Shown piece after piece: positions 19,197-27,832 of a DNA stretch of 64,000 nt (the stretch's first letter is position 1; each line of letters starts with the position of its first letter). The position numbers and the translations under genes are program-made. Under the pieces are notes generated by a model. That model was not told the origin of the DNA. It searched no databases and saw nothing but the letters and a program-made list of their open reading frames with translations. This stretch comes from Acidobacteriota bacterium (GTDB lineage Bacteria; Acidobacteriota; UBA6911), in NCBI GenBank assembly GCA_012719455.1, contig JAAYAJ010000064.1, positions 86,308-150,307 of the forward strand. The letters run 5' to 3'.

Positions 19197-19979
19197 TCAT
19201 TTTTCTCCCGCCCCCCGGCCCGTCATGGGCACGAACCGGACCGGGATCAGGGTGCGGCGCGAAATCCCTTCGGGCCCCTTTTCGAATACCACCAGGTCCT
19301 GGAACCGGTCACCGACCGGGATGACCAGCCGCCCCCCCGTCTTGAGCTGGTCCAGGAGGGGTTCCGGCACCTCGCGCGGGGCGGCAGTCACGATGATGCC
19401 GTCAAAGGGCGCCTCCTCGGGCCACCCCTGGTACCCGTCCCCCAGCCGGGTGCGGATGTTGCGGTAGCCCAGGCGCTCGAGCACGCCGCGCGCCCGCTCC
19501 CCCAGTTCGGGAAGGATCTCGATGGTGTATACCTCGCGGACGATTTCGGCCAGGACCGCGGCCTGGTATCCCGACCCGGTGCCGATCTCCAGGACCTTCT
19601 CGTCCCCCTTGAGCCCAAGCACCTGGGTCATGAAGGCGACGATGTAGGGCTGGGAAATGGTCTGTCCCAGCGCAAGCGGGAGGGGGGTGTCGCCGTAGCA
19701 CGAGCGGGGGGGCGTTCCGGGGATGAACTCGTGGCGGGGGACGCGGAGCATGGCCCGGATCACGAGCGGGTCCCGGATGTCCCGCCCCTCGAGCTGCACG
19801 CGCACCATTTCCGCGCGCAACCGGGTGATTTCCTCCGGGTCGGCGGGATCGTGCAGCCCCTTCCCTTCCAACATAGAACGGTTCGTAGCACAACCTCCGT
19901 AAAGGATCGGCAGGCCGAGGCCCGCCAGAACGACAGTCCCGAACCCCGCAAAGACGGCACAGAGCAAGAGAACCTTCAA
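19197..19979 (-). CDS. pcm: Protein-L-isoaspartate O-methyltransferase with an exported N-terminus
   Basis: Repairs isoaspartyl residues in damaged proteins using S-adenosylmethionine. The methyltransferase core (about residues 60-260) has ALGQTISQPYIVAFM, the SAM motif VLEIGTGSGYQAAVLAEI, and VTAAPREVPEPLLDQLK. From the TTG at 19979 (after AAGGGGG) it is 260 residues and begins with a basic residue and a hydrophobic stretch of about 28 residues ending LYGGC, like a signal anchor or a weak lipobox. The open frame extends 64 codons further upstream without a better start. The export or anchoring is inferred; the enzyme family is secure. Confidence 0.9.
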   Translation of the reverse strand: MKVLLLCAVFAGFGTVVLAGLGLPILYGGCATNRSMLEGKGLHDPADPEEITRLRAEMVRVQLEGRDIRDPLVIRAMLRVPRHEFIPGTPPRSCYGDTPLPLALGQTISQPYIVAFMTQVLGLKGDEKVLEIGTGSGYQAAVLAEIVREVYTIEILPELGERARGVLERLGYRNIRTRLGDGYQGWPEEAPFDGIIVTAAPREVPEPLLDQLKTGGRLVIPVGDRFQDLVVFEKGPEGISRRTLIPVRFVPMTGRGAGEK

Positions 19980-20215
19980 CAGCTTCCCCCTTACGTCACA
20001 GAATCCGCTTCCCTGGGAAAGCCCGCCGAGCCGCGCCGGCCTCCCGGGAACCTTTCCCGCGCACGCAGGCAAGCGGCATCCCGCGGATGTCCGCGCTGTC
20101 CATGTCGGGCCCGTATCCCGAAACTCCCAATGGTTATAATATAATGTACCTTCTCCACCGGGCGAATACAACGTGTCCGGCGGGCGCCGATGCTACACTG
20201 GGGAGAGGTAAAAAA

Positions 20216-20533
20216 ATGATCCTTGCACTCGACATCTGGTTGCTGCCGGCGATCGCGGCGGCCGCCGCCTCCTACCTGGTCGGCATCCTCTGGGAGCGCC
20301 TGAAGCCGCAGACGGCACCCAACCGTCCCTTGTCCGCCGGCCTGGCCGCGCTGAGCTTTCTGCTGGGAGCGATCATGGCCGGCTACCGGCACGCCGTGTA
20401 CGCCGCGGGCCCCGAAAACAACATCATCACCATGTTCATCGCCGGCGCCAGCGCCACCTTTTTCTGGCTGCTGCTGAGCCGGCATTTCCCGGGAGGAAAC
20501 AACAGGGGGCGCCGGATTCGGGACAGGGGATGA
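20216..20533 (+). CDS. Small membrane protein of unknown function
   Basis: A 105-residue protein that starts after GGAGAGG with an A-rich spacer. Two or three hydrophobic helices are visible: about residues 4-24 (the IWLLPAIAAAAASYLVGIL region), 40-55, and 68-85 (ending in FFWLLLSRHF), followed by a short basic tail. I do not recognise the family. It is divergent from pcm and lies upstream of the nadA promoter. The clear ribosome-binding site and helices support a real gene. Confidence 0.65.
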   Translation: MILALDIWLLPAIAAAAASYLVGILWERLKPQTAPNRPLSAGLAALSFLLGAIMAGYRHAVYAAGPENNIITMFIAGASATFFWLLLSRHFPGGNNRGRRIRDRG

Positions 20534-20770
20534 CCAAGGGGGAGGGGGGGGAAAGTGGCGCGCGGGGAGCAGGAGGCGAGGCGGTCCCCTCACCCGAGTA
20601 CTAGACCGAGCGCTTCTCCGCCCCGCCCGTGCTCCCCACGCATAATGTCGGCGCATGCCGCCCGTGGCGGATGCCCAACCTGGTTACAGCAGGCTTATCG
20701 GCGAAAGACCGGGCTCCCTTCACACAAATCTTCGGACCTCGCCGCCGGCGGCACCGATTTCGCCCGGCAA
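20534..20770. other. Leader region upstream of the nadA promoter
   Basis: About 240 bases without a convincing gene, between the small membrane protein and the nadA promoter. It is GC-rich with several inverted stretches, for example GGGGAGCA near 20566 and TGCTCCCC near 20630, which could fold as a transcription end for the upstream gene. No T-run follows. I see no known riboswitch. Confidence 0.4.
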
Positions 20771-20799
20771 TTGACAAGAGTGGGACCCCCGCATACTAT
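20771..20799 (+). promoter_or_regulatory. Sigma-70 promoter of nadA-nadC
   Basis: TTGACA (20771-20776), 17 bases, TACTAT (20794-20799). Both hexamers are close to consensus at the ideal spacing. It would start transcription near 20806, leaving a leader of about 70 bases that contains the palindrome at 20843. Confidence 0.75.
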
Positions 20800-20842
20800 T
20801 AGGGCCACTGGCTCGGTTACGGGCCTGTTTTTTATTGCCCCG

Positions 20843-20863
20843 TTATGCTCAAAATGAGCATAA
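20843..20863. promoter_or_regulatory. Palindromic element before nadA, candidate NAD-responsive operator
   Basis: Arms TTATGCTCA and TGAGCATAA pair perfectly around AAA, 15 bases before the nadA start and just before its ribosome-binding site. The AT-rich ends and dyad symmetry look like a repressor operator. As RNA it would form a 9-base-pair hairpin next to the Shine-Dalgarno. The regulator is unknown. Confidence 0.55.
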
Positions 20864-20877
20864 GAGAGGAGAGGACG

Positions 20878-21915
20878 ATGACGATTCCGGTCCGCGGGGA
20901 TGCCATTGCCGATCCCGCCCCGGCGCCCGCGGCGATGGAGGAACTGGAAACGGTATACGAGCGGTTGCGCCCCCTCATCCCCCGGGCCGAGTGGGAAGCC
21001 CATGCCCCCGTAATCGCGGCCATTCGTGCGCAAAAGCGCCAACGCCGCGCCGTCATCCTGGCGCACAACTACCAGGCCCCCGAAATCTTCCACGCGGTGG
21101 CGGACCTGACGGGGGATTCGCTGGCGCTCGCGCGGGAAGCTGCGGCGGTCGACGCCGATGTCATCGTGATGTGCGGCGTGCACTTCATGGCGGAAACGGC
21201 GAAACTCCTCAACCCCTCCCGGCTCGTGCTGATCCCTGACCCCGAGGCGGGGTGTTCACTGGCTTCCGCCATCACCCCCGGGGAGATCGAGCGGTTGCGC
21301 CGGCAGTACCCCGGGGCCCCGGTGGTCACCTACGTCAACACCTCCGCCGCCGTCAAGGCCGCCTCCGACATTTGCTGCACCTCCGCCAACGCCGTCGAGG
21401 TGGTGGAGTCGCTCGACGCCGACCGGGTCATTTTCCTCCCCGACGAGTACCTTGGGAGGCATGTCGCCTCCCGCACGGACAAGGAACTGATCCTCTGGCA
21501 GGGGCATTGCGAGGTACATGAACAATTCAGCGCCGCGGACCTCGTCCGCTGCCGGCGGGAGCACCCGGGCGTTTTCATCCTCGCCCACCCCGAATGCCCG
21601 CCCGACGTCCTGGCGGAAGCGGACTTCACCGGGTCCACCGCCGACATGATCCGGGAAGTGGACCGCCGCAGGCCGGAGCGGGTGTTTTTGGCCACCGAAA
21701 TCTCCATGAGCCGCAACCTGGCGGCCGAATTCCCCGGGATCAGGTTCATCCACCCCTGTCACGCCTGCCCGCACATGCAGCGGATCACCCTGCCCGGCAT
21801 CCTCGAATGCCTGCGCTCCCTGCGGCACCCGGTGGAGGTCGACCCCCTCGTCGCCGCGCGCGCGCGGCTGGCCGTCGAGCGCATGCTGGATATCCGAGTG
21901 CGGGAGAAACGCTGA
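20878..21915 (+). CDS. nadA: Quinolinate synthase A
   Basis: Condenses iminoaspartate with dihydroxyacetone phosphate to quinolinate; needs a [4Fe-4S] cluster. The 345-residue protein starts MTIPVRGDAIADP after an AGAGAGGAG element. An upstream ATG inside the palindrome would add 11 residues but lacks a ribosome-binding site. Signatures include AVILAHNYQAPEIFHAVAD, the cluster cysteines in IVMCGVHFMAETAKLLNP, the SDICCTSANAVEVVESL segment, and the end region HPCHACPHMQRITLPGIL. nadC follows after one base. The partner that makes iminoaspartate (nadB or aspartate dehydrogenase) is not in the window. Confidence 0.96.
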   Translation: MTIPVRGDAIADPAPAPAAMEELETVYERLRPLIPRAEWEAHAPVIAAIRAQKRQRRAVILAHNYQAPEIFHAVADLTGDSLALAREAAAVDADVIVMCGVHFMAETAKLLNPSRLVLIPDPEAGCSLASAITPGEIERLRRQYPGAPVVTYVNTSAAVKAASDICCTSANAVEVVESLDADRVIFLPDEYLGRHVASRTDKELILWQGHCEVHEQFSAADLVRCRREHPGVFILAHPECPPDVLAEADFTGSTADMIREVDRRRPERVFLATEISMSRNLAAEFPGIRFIHPCHACPHMQRITLPGILECLRSLRHPVEVDPLVAARARLAVERMLDIRVREKR

Positions 21916-21916
21916 C

Positions 21917-22798
21917 ATGAACCGACCGACCGAAGCACCGACCGGATTTGCGCCGCTGTACCCGATCGTTTACCAGGACGCCGTCCGGGGCGCCCTGCTC
22001 GAGGACATCGGAAGGGGGGGCGACCTGACCACCCAGGCGATCGTCGGCGCCGGCGACACCGCCTCGGCCGCTATTGTCGCGCGACAGGCGGGGCGGATCG
22101 CGGGCGGCGCCGTGGCCGCCGCCGCGTTTCGCTGCCTCGACCCCGACCTCGACATCGAGATCCGGATCCCCGACGGCGGTGACGCGGCCGCCGGGGAGAC
22201 CGTGGCCGTCATCAGGGGGTCCGCCCGGCCCATTCTCACCGCCGAGCGCACCGCCCTCAATTTTCTCGCGCGGATGTCGGGCATCGCCACCGTCACCCGC
22301 GACGTCGCAACCGCCGTGGCGCCCTGGCCCGCCCGGGTGGTGTGCACCAGGAAAACGACCCCCGGTCTCCGGGTCCTGGAAAAATACGCGGTCAGGGCGG
22401 GAGGCGGATCCAATCACCGTTTCGGGCTCGACGACGCGGTACTCATCAAGGATAACCACATCGTGGTCGCCGGCGGCGTGACGGAGGCTGTCCGGAGAGT
22501 GCGCCGCAGCGCAGGGCACATGGTCAAGATCGAGGTCGAGGTCGACACGCTCGAACAGCTGGAAATTCTTCTCGGAGAGCGGGTGGACGCGGTCCTGCTC
22601 GACAACATGCCGGTCGATATGCTGGCCGAAGCCGTCCGCCGGGTCGGCAAGCGCATGCTCACCGAGGCAAGCGGTGGGGTCACCCCGGAGACGGCCCGGG
22701 CCATCGCGGCCACGGGGGTGGACCTGATCTCCATCGGCTGGCTGACGCACAGCTCCCCGGCGCTCAACCTGTCGCTGGAGGTCGCACTCAAACTCTAG
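21917..22798 (+). CDS. nadC: Nicotinate-nucleotide pyrophosphorylase (quinolinate phosphoribosyltransferase)
   Basis: Converts quinolinate and PRPP to nicotinate mononucleotide. The 293-residue enzyme has LEDIGRGGDLTTQAIV at the start, ERTALNFLARMSGIAT near residue 110, the substrate-binding VVCTRKTTPGLRVLEKYAV, GGGSNHRFGLDDAVLIKDNH, and ASGGVTPETARAIAATGVD near the end. It is cotranscribed with nadA with one base between them, so the product of NadA passes to its next enzyme in one operon. It converges on tadA with an 18-base gap. Confidence 0.97.
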   Translation: MNRPTEAPTGFAPLYPIVYQDAVRGALLEDIGRGGDLTTQAIVGAGDTASAAIVARQAGRIAGGAVAAAAFRCLDPDLDIEIRIPDGGDAAAGETVAVIRGSARPILTAERTALNFLARMSGIATVTRDVATAVAPWPARVVCTRKTTPGLRVLEKYAVRAGGGSNHRFGLDDAVLIKDNHIVVAGGVTEAVRRVRRSAGHMVKIEVEVDTLEQLEILLGERVDAVLLDNMPVDMLAEAVRRVGKRMLTEASGGVTPETARAIAATGVDLISIGWLTHSSPALNLSLEVALKL

Positions 22799-22816
22799 CC
22801 GAAGCGTTCCGAGGCG

Positions 22817-23272
22817 TCAGCGCCGGGCGGCGAAGAATGACCGGAGAAGGTCGCCGCATTCGCGCTCAAGCACCCCCGGGATGACGTGGATCCTATGGTT
22901 CAACAAATCGGACTCGGCAAGCCGGAAACAGGAGCGCACCGCCCCACCCTTGGGGTCCGCGGCACCGTAGACCAGGATGTCCACCCTGGCCTGGATCATG
23001 GCGCCGAGGCACATGACGCAGGGCTCGATGGTCACCACCAGCACCGAACCGGGGATACGGTAATTCGAAGCGCTCCTGGCCGCGTGGCGCAGGGCCACGA
23101 TTTCGGCGTGGGCCGTGGGATCCTTCGCCCCGATGGGACCGTTGTGCCCCCGGCCGATGATCTTGCCGTGGGACAGGACCACGGCGCCGACGGGGATCTC
23201 TCCCTCCGCCTCCGCCCGCCGCGCCTCTTCCAGCGCCTCCTGCATCCAGTATTCAGCCGTTTTCGGATCCAT
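22817..23272 (-). CDS. tadA: tRNA(adenine34) deaminase TadA
   Basis: Deaminates A34 to inosine in the tRNA-Arg(ACG) wobble position. The 151-residue protein has the zinc deaminase motifs HAE at residues 55-57 with Glu57 as proton shuttle, and PCVMC at 84-88. IPVGAVVLSHGKIIGRGHN precedes them, and the tail KGGAVRSCFRL fits TadA rather than free-nucleotide deaminases. The ATG follows GGGGGGTT. It stands alone on the minus strand between nadC and the UPF0104 gene. Confidence 0.95.
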   Translation of the reverse strand: MDPKTAEYWMQEALEEARRAEAEGEIPVGAVVLSHGKIIGRGHNGPIGAKDPTAHAEIVALRHAARSASNYRIPGSVLVVTIEPCVMCLGAMIQARVDILVYGAADPKGGAVRSCFRLAESDLLNHRIHVIPGVLERECGDLLRSFFAARR

Positions 23273-23346
23273 GAACCCCCCGTCCGTTACCGCCCCGCAG
23301 GCCTTCGGTCCACCTCCGGGTGCGCGAAAGCGGAATCGGGGACACT

Positions 23347-24315
23347 ATGCTGATGCCGAAGCCGCTCGTCCACACCCTTAAGCTGCTTTGTACCATACTT
23401 CTGCTCTGGCTGGTTTTCAAATCGGTCGATGTCGCCCGAGTCTCCCGTGACCTGGGGGAGTTCCCTGCGGGGACCCTGGCCCTCCTGCTCGCGGCCCTTT
23501 GGGGGGGCCAGCTGCTCTGTTCCCAGCGCTGGCGCATCCTCGCGGGCGCCCTCGGCATGCGCGACGGCTATTTCGCGTTCGTCCAGGCCTATTTCGCGGG
23601 CATGTTTTTCAACCTCGGTCTCCCTTCGCTTGTCGGCGGCGACGCCGTCAAGGCCTACATCATCAGCCGCAAGGCGGGCAGGCCCCTGCCGGCGGGCCTG
23701 GCCTCGGTATTGCAGGACAGGGTGGCGGGCCTTGTCACTCTCCTTCTCTACGGGTCGGTCGCCGTCGCTTGGCGCCCCTTCAACTGGAAGGGGATCCCGC
23801 TCTGGACCTTATATCTCTGCGCCTGGGCGGGGGTCGCGGCCGTCCTCGGCGTGATCTGGAAGGGGAAAACAGTCTGCCGGAAACTGGGGGAGCGGGTGCG
23901 CGCCCCCCGGGTCCGCAAGGCGCTCGGCTACCTCGGCGATTTTCACCGGGCGCTCGCCCTCCAGGATATCGGAAAGGGCGACCTCGGGCGCGTCGCCCTC
24001 TACTCCTTCGTAAACTCGGCGCTGGTCCTCGAGATATTCCGGCAGGTCGTTCTGGCCTCGGGACGGCCTGTCGACATGGTATCCTTTGTAGCGCTGTTTC
24101 CTCTCGTCACCCTGGCTACCATGCTCCCCGTGACGCTCAACGGGATGGGAGTACGCGAGTGGGTGTATGTCGAAGCCCTGCACCTTGTGGGGATCCCCCG
24201 GGATTCCGGCCTGGTGATCTCCCTGGCCACCTCGGCGCTGATCCTCGTGTGCAATCTCGGGGGGGCGGCCTTTCTCTGGGCGGTCCCGAAGGCCCTGGCA
24301 CACCCGAAAACTTGA
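23347..24315 (+). CDS. UPF0104 / lysylphosphatidylglycerol-synthase-like membrane protein
   Basis: A 322-residue integral membrane protein with about seven or eight hydrophobic helices. It resembles the flippase-like domain of the aglD/MprF N-terminal family: YFAGMFFNLGLPSLVGGDAVKAY near residue 85, VLQDRVAGLVTLLLYG after it, and LPVTLNGMGVREWVYVEA near residue 265. Such proteins are thought to move or modify lipids, but the substrate cannot be told from sequence, and the aminoacyl-transferase half of MprF is absent. ATG 23347 follows GGGGAC; the ATG two codons later is an alternative. Confidence 0.8.
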   Translation: MLMPKPLVHTLKLLCTILLLWLVFKSVDVARVSRDLGEFPAGTLALLLAALWGGQLLCSQRWRILAGALGMRDGYFAFVQAYFAGMFFNLGLPSLVGGDAVKAYIISRKAGRPLPAGLASVLQDRVAGLVTLLLYGSVAVAWRPFNWKGIPLWTLYLCAWAGVAAVLGVIWKGKTVCRKLGERVRAPRVRKALGYLGDFHRALALQDIGKGDLGRVALYSFVNSALVLEIFRQVVLASGRPVDMVSFVALFPLVTLATMLPVTLNGMGVREWVYVEALHLVGIPRDSGLVISLATSALILVCNLGGAAFLWAVPKALAHPKT

Positions 24316-24409
24316 GGCGCAACCCGCCGGCGGGCACGCGGCCGGACGGACGGAAACTAACCATCGAATTTTGCCGCAAAATAATGTAGCATTAAAAGAT
24401 AGGCAAATT

Positions 24410-26167
24410 ATGAATACTGCAAACGAAGAACGACTGAAGATAGCTGTATTTATCGATTTCGACAATATCGCCATCGGCGTGAAACAATCGCTGGGCCGCA
24501 ATTTCGACGTCGGCACGGTACTCGAAGCCATCAAGGAAAAGGGCGAAGTCATTACGAAAATCGCCTACGGCGACTGGAAGCGAGCGGAGGATTTCAGCCG
24601 CGCCATGACCCAGCACGCCGTCCAGATGGTGCAGCGCAACCTGACGCCGGGCGGGGACAAGAACGGGGCCGACATCGCCCTGGCGCTCGACGCCCTGGAA
24701 ACGGCCTTCACCCGGGCGCACATCAACGCCTTCGTCATCGTCGGCGGCGACAGCGATTTCATCGCCCTGGTGGAAAAGCTCAAGCAGTACGACAAGATGG
24801 TGTTCGTGGTCGGGGGACGCGCCTTCACCAGCGTCATCCTTCAGAAGAACTGCCACGAGTTCATCGCCTACGAAAACCTGATCGGCGTACAGTCCGGGTC
24901 GAGAAGGTCCTCGGGCCGGGCGCAGGTCTCGAGCTCCGCGTCGCTGCAGAGCGCACTCCCGCTGATCCGGCGGGCCATGAAGATCCTCTCCGACCGGGAG
25001 GTCTCCCCACAGTTGGGGCTGCTGAAGAGCACCCTGCTGCAGCTCGACTCCACCTTCTCCGAAAGGGACTACGGAGTCAGCAGCTTCCGCGATTTCATGC
25101 AGAAGCTGGCCGACACCGGGGCCATCCACCTCAAGCAGGTGGACCGAAGCCTGCTCGTGGAGCTGAAGGAAACACGGGAACAGGCACGGCGTGGGACAGC
25201 CGCCAAGGCGGCGGCGACCGAGGAGGCGGCCGCGACGGAGGCAGAGGCTGCAGGACAGGAACAACTTCCGCCAGCACAGGCGGAAGAAACCGGGTCGCAT
25301 TCCGCGACCGAAGGGTCAGTGATGCATCACGAGGACGCCCCGGCCAAGCCGTCCGCCCAGGCCTCGGAAGCGATCCGGGCGCTGGAGGAAGCGCTGCGGA
25401 ATTCCCGCCCACGGCCGCACTGGCCGATGTATCTCCGCACCTTCAAGCAGATGATCCGGTCGCTGCAGCCCCCGTTCGACGAACACCAGTACGGGATATC
25501 GAGCATCTACGACCTGGTGCGGCAGGCACACCGCGACGGGTTGCTCCATGTCGAACGCAACCGGCAGGGGATTCTACGCATATTCGCCGGGGAGCGCTTC
25601 CCGAAGGGGGACTCCGAACCGGTGCCCGGAATGACCGTGCCCCCGCAGCCTGAGGGGGAAACGATCGCGGCGGAGAAAACGGAACTTCCGGTCCGGAGCG
25701 AAGTCGAATCTGCTCAAGAGGAGGCTGCCCAACCCGCCGCCGCCACGCCTGACCCGTCCGGAGAGGACAAGCCGGCTGGAAAGGGCGAACCAGCGGAAGA
25801 AAGCAAACCAGCCGGAAAACGCAAACCTGCCGCAGAGGACGAACCAGCGGAAGAAGATAAACCAGCCGGAAAGGGTAAATCTGCCGTAAAGGACAAACCG
25901 GCGGAAGATGATAAACCGACCGGAAAGGGCGAACCTGCCGCAGAGGACAAACCGGCGGAAGAAGGCAAACCGGAATCCGAGGCCCCGACAAGCGAGCCTG
26001 ACAAAAAAGCGGCTGCCGGCAAAACCGAGGATCCCAAGCCGAAACCGCGCGCCCGCAAGAAGACGACCACGACGGCAGCGGCCAAGAGCGCGAAGAAAAC
26101 CACCACTCCCCGCAAGCGCAAGAGCGCTAAGGATACGACCAAGGAAAAGGAAGAAGAGGAAAAGTAA
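24410..26167 (+). CDS. NYN-domain protein with two LOTUS (OST-HTH) domains and a charged tail
   Basis: A 585-residue predicted RNA-binding protein or RNase. The LabA/NYN domain (about 1-160) shows acidic residues suited to metal binding: D16 and D18 in FIDFDNI, D88 in KNGADIALALDAL, and D114/D116 in GGDSDFIAL. Two OST-HTH/LOTUS modules follow at about 180-255 and 320-393, sharing the pattern F-x-E-x-x-YG-[VI]-SS near residues 216 and 356. The last 180 residues are low-complexity Lys/Glu/Pro/Ala with near-repeats of the form PAEEDKPAGKGK, ending in a histone-like Lys/Thr-rich block. The start MNTANEERLK was chosen because the upstream 13 codons lack a ribosome-binding site. Confidence 0.85.
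   Translation: MNTANEERLKIAVFIDFDNIAIGVKQSLGRNFDVGTVLEAIKEKGEVITKIAYGDWKRAEDFSRAMTQHAVQMVQRNLTPGGDKNGADIALALDALETAFTRAHINAFVIVGGDSDFIALVEKLKQYDKMVFVVGGRAFTSVILQKNCHEFIAYENLIGVQSGSRRSSGRAQVSSSASLQSALPLIRRAMKILSDREVSPQLGLLKSTLLQLDSTFSERDYGVSSFRDFMQKLADTGAIHLKQVDRSLLVELKETREQARRGTAAKAAATEEAAATEAEAAGQEQLPPAQAEETGSHSATEGSVMHHEDAPAKPSAQASEAIRALEEALRNSRPRPHWPMYLRTFKQMIRSLQPPFDEHQYGISSIYDLVRQAHRDGLLHVERNRQGILRIFAGERFPKGDSEPVPGMTVPPQPEGETIAAEKTELPVRSEVESAQEEAAQPAAATPDPSGEDKPAGKGEPAEESKPAGKRKPAAEDEPAEEDKPAGKGKSAVKDKPAEDDKPTGKGEPAAEDKPAEEGKPESEAPTSEPDKKAAAGKTEDPKPKPRARKKTTTTAAAKSAKKTTTPRKRKSAKDTTKEKEEEEK
25757..25980 (+). repeat. Degenerate tandem repeat coding the Lys/Glu/Pro tail
   Basis: About 220 bases of imperfect short tandem units (roughly 30 bases, built around GCCGGAAAG and GCGGAAGA-type blocks). 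They encode alternating PAEE and KPAGK motifs inside the NYN/LOTUS gene. Copy number may vary between strains. It is coding sequence, not a CRISPR array. Confidence 0.7.
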
Positions 26168-26177
26168 CAGGCAGGTT

Positions 26178-26215
26178 CCGCGGGCGGCCGGGGCAGGAGC
26201 CCCGCCCGCCCGCGG
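26178..26215. terminator. GC-rich hairpin between convergent genes
   Basis: A 10-base-pair stem (arms beginning CCGCGGGCGG), one C-C mismatch, a further 6 base pairs and an AGGA loop. It lies in the 54-base gap between the stops of the NYN/LOTUS gene and the TPR gene. No T-run follows on either strand, so termination may be weak. Confidence 0.5.
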
Positions 26216-26221
26216 GCAAAG

Positions 26222-27730
26222 CTATTTGCTCCGCTTCGAAACTACGATCAGAAGCCCCTTGGCGTCATCGAGCTTGTCCGGGTCGGTCCCGATCTCCACA
26301 AACCTGTTCAGCAACTCCAGGGTACGTGCGTCCTTTTCCTTCCCCTCGGCGAAATAGAGCCGGCCGAGGTCGTAGTGGGCGTCGGCATTGTCCGGGTTGA
26401 GCTTGATCACCCGCTCCAGGGCGGCCTCGGCCAGGCGCGGCTCCTGGTTTTTCACCCGGGCCGCCAGCTCCATCAGGACCTGCTCGGGGCTGCGGTCGCC
26501 CGCACTCCGGGGGTCGGCCATGACGTCGACCGCCTGTTCGAACTTCTTGATGTCCAGGTAGAACTGGGCGAAGGACATCTGGTATTCACCCACGTTGGCC
26601 GCCGGGGCCAGTTCGATCGATTTCCGGAACGCGGCTTCCGCTTCCTCCTGGCGGCCGAGCTTCCCCTGGGCGCGCCCGATCTGTCTCCAGATCACCGGCT
26701 GCTTTTCGGACGCGAGGCGGTTGGCTTCCTCGAACTTCGCAAGGGCGCCCGCCGCGTCCCCCGACTGCAGCATCTTGCTCCCCTCGTCAAGCACGACCTG
26801 GGCCTTCTTGATCGCCTCGTTTTCCTTCATGCCGGTGATCGTCTTCTGCAGGCTCGCCAGGGAAGCATCCCCCGGCTTGAGCTCGAGCGCCCTGCCGACG
26901 GCTGCAAGGGCCTCATCGTATTTCCCCGCCTGGGCCAGGGCGCGGCCCATGTTGCCGTACAGGTCGGGGTCGCCCTGGACCGTCTTGGCGGCCTCGGCGT
27001 ACAGCGCGGCCGCCTCCGCGTATTTCTTTTGCTTGAACGCGGCCTCCGCCTTGAAAACCGGCATCTGCGGCAGCAGTTTCTGCACATTCTGCGCGATCGC
27101 CTCGTAACTGTTCGGCTGCCCGGCGGGAACGGGGAGCGCTTTCAAGACCTCGGCGAGGGACTCGGCCTGTTTCCAGGTCGCCGCGGCGTCATCGAACCGC
27201 GACTGCTGCAACTGCACCACGCCGAGGTAATAGAGCCCCTCGGCCAGGGACGGGTTGATCTCGAGCGCCTGGCGCAGGAGCTTCTCCGCCTCCGGGAAGT
27301 TGCTCTGCTGGGATGCCTGCATCCCCTGTTGCAGCAGGGCGGCCGCATTCTTCTCGATCAGCGGGTCCTCGAAATAGAACTTCCGGTCCGCGCCGGCCTC
27401 GAGCTTGAGGGCGGCCGACCCGGAGGATCCCTTGACCTCAACAAACTCGTAAAGCGCCGGGGCAAACCCTTCCTTGCGCCCCACCACCCGGTAGATTCCG
27501 TCATCAAGCTTGTTGAAGGCGGCGATCCCCTGGCTGTTGGACTTCGCATCCTTGGCTTTTTGGGTAAGAAGGTTGAAGACGACAACCTTGACGTCCTTCA
27601 CGGCGTTGCCCGAGGCATCCAGGCATTTCACCTGGATTCCCCCCTGCTGGGCCCAGGCCGGCAGCGCCAGCACAAGAAGCGATACAACCGCGAGAGCGGT
27701 AACGATCCGTCTACTGCATTCTTTTTTCAT
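26222..27730 (-). CDS. Exported TPR protein with a carboxypeptidase-regulatory-like domain
   Basis: A 502-residue protein. A signal peptide (about 1-28, MKKECSRRIVTALAVVSLLV to PAWAQ) is followed by a small beta domain (about 30-105, with GNAVKDVKVVVFN and GIYRVVGRKEGFAPALYE) resembling the carboxypeptidase regulatory fold. The rest is tetratricopeptide repeats, e.g. EAEKLLRQALEINPSLAEGL and YDEALAAVGRALELKPGD. ATG 27730 follows GAGG; three in-frame Met codons just upstream are less likely. It lies 102 bases after the beta-propeller gene in the same direction, as the last of three exported proteins. Function is unknown. Confidence 0.82.
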   Translation of the reverse strand: MKKECSRRIVTALAVVSLLVLALPAWAQQGGIQVKCLDASGNAVKDVKVVVFNLLTQKAKDAKSNSQGIAAFNKLDDGIYRVVGRKEGFAPALYEFVEVKGSSGSAALKLEAGADRKFYFEDPLIEKNAAALLQQGMQASQQSNFPEAEKLLRQALEINPSLAEGLYYLGVVQLQQSRFDDAAATWKQAESLAEVLKALPVPAGQPNSYEAIAQNVQKLLPQMPVFKAEAAFKQKKYAEAAALYAEAAKTVQGDPDLYGNMGRALAQAGKYDEALAAVGRALELKPGDASLASLQKTITGMKENEAIKKAQVVLDEGSKMLQSGDAAGALAKFEEANRLASEKQPVIWRQIGRAQGKLGRQEEAEAAFRKSIELAPAANVGEYQMSFAQFYLDIKKFEQAVDVMADPRSAGDRSPEQVLMELAARVKNQEPRLAEAALERVIKLNPDNADAHYDLGRLYFAEGKEKDARTLELLNRFVEIGTDPDKLDDAKGLLIVVSKRSK

Positions 27731-27832
27731 TGGCGACCTCATCCGCATCATGATTGACGGGGATTCCCCCCATCCGGAGACCTATGACATTACACGCTCG
27801 GCCGGTTTTGTGCAACTCGAACCTTGGTCCCC

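Noticed and set aside
25757..25980. Possible CRISPR array or minisatellite
   Set aside because: The units are imperfect and lie in the reading frame of the NYN/LOTUS protein with no unique spacers.
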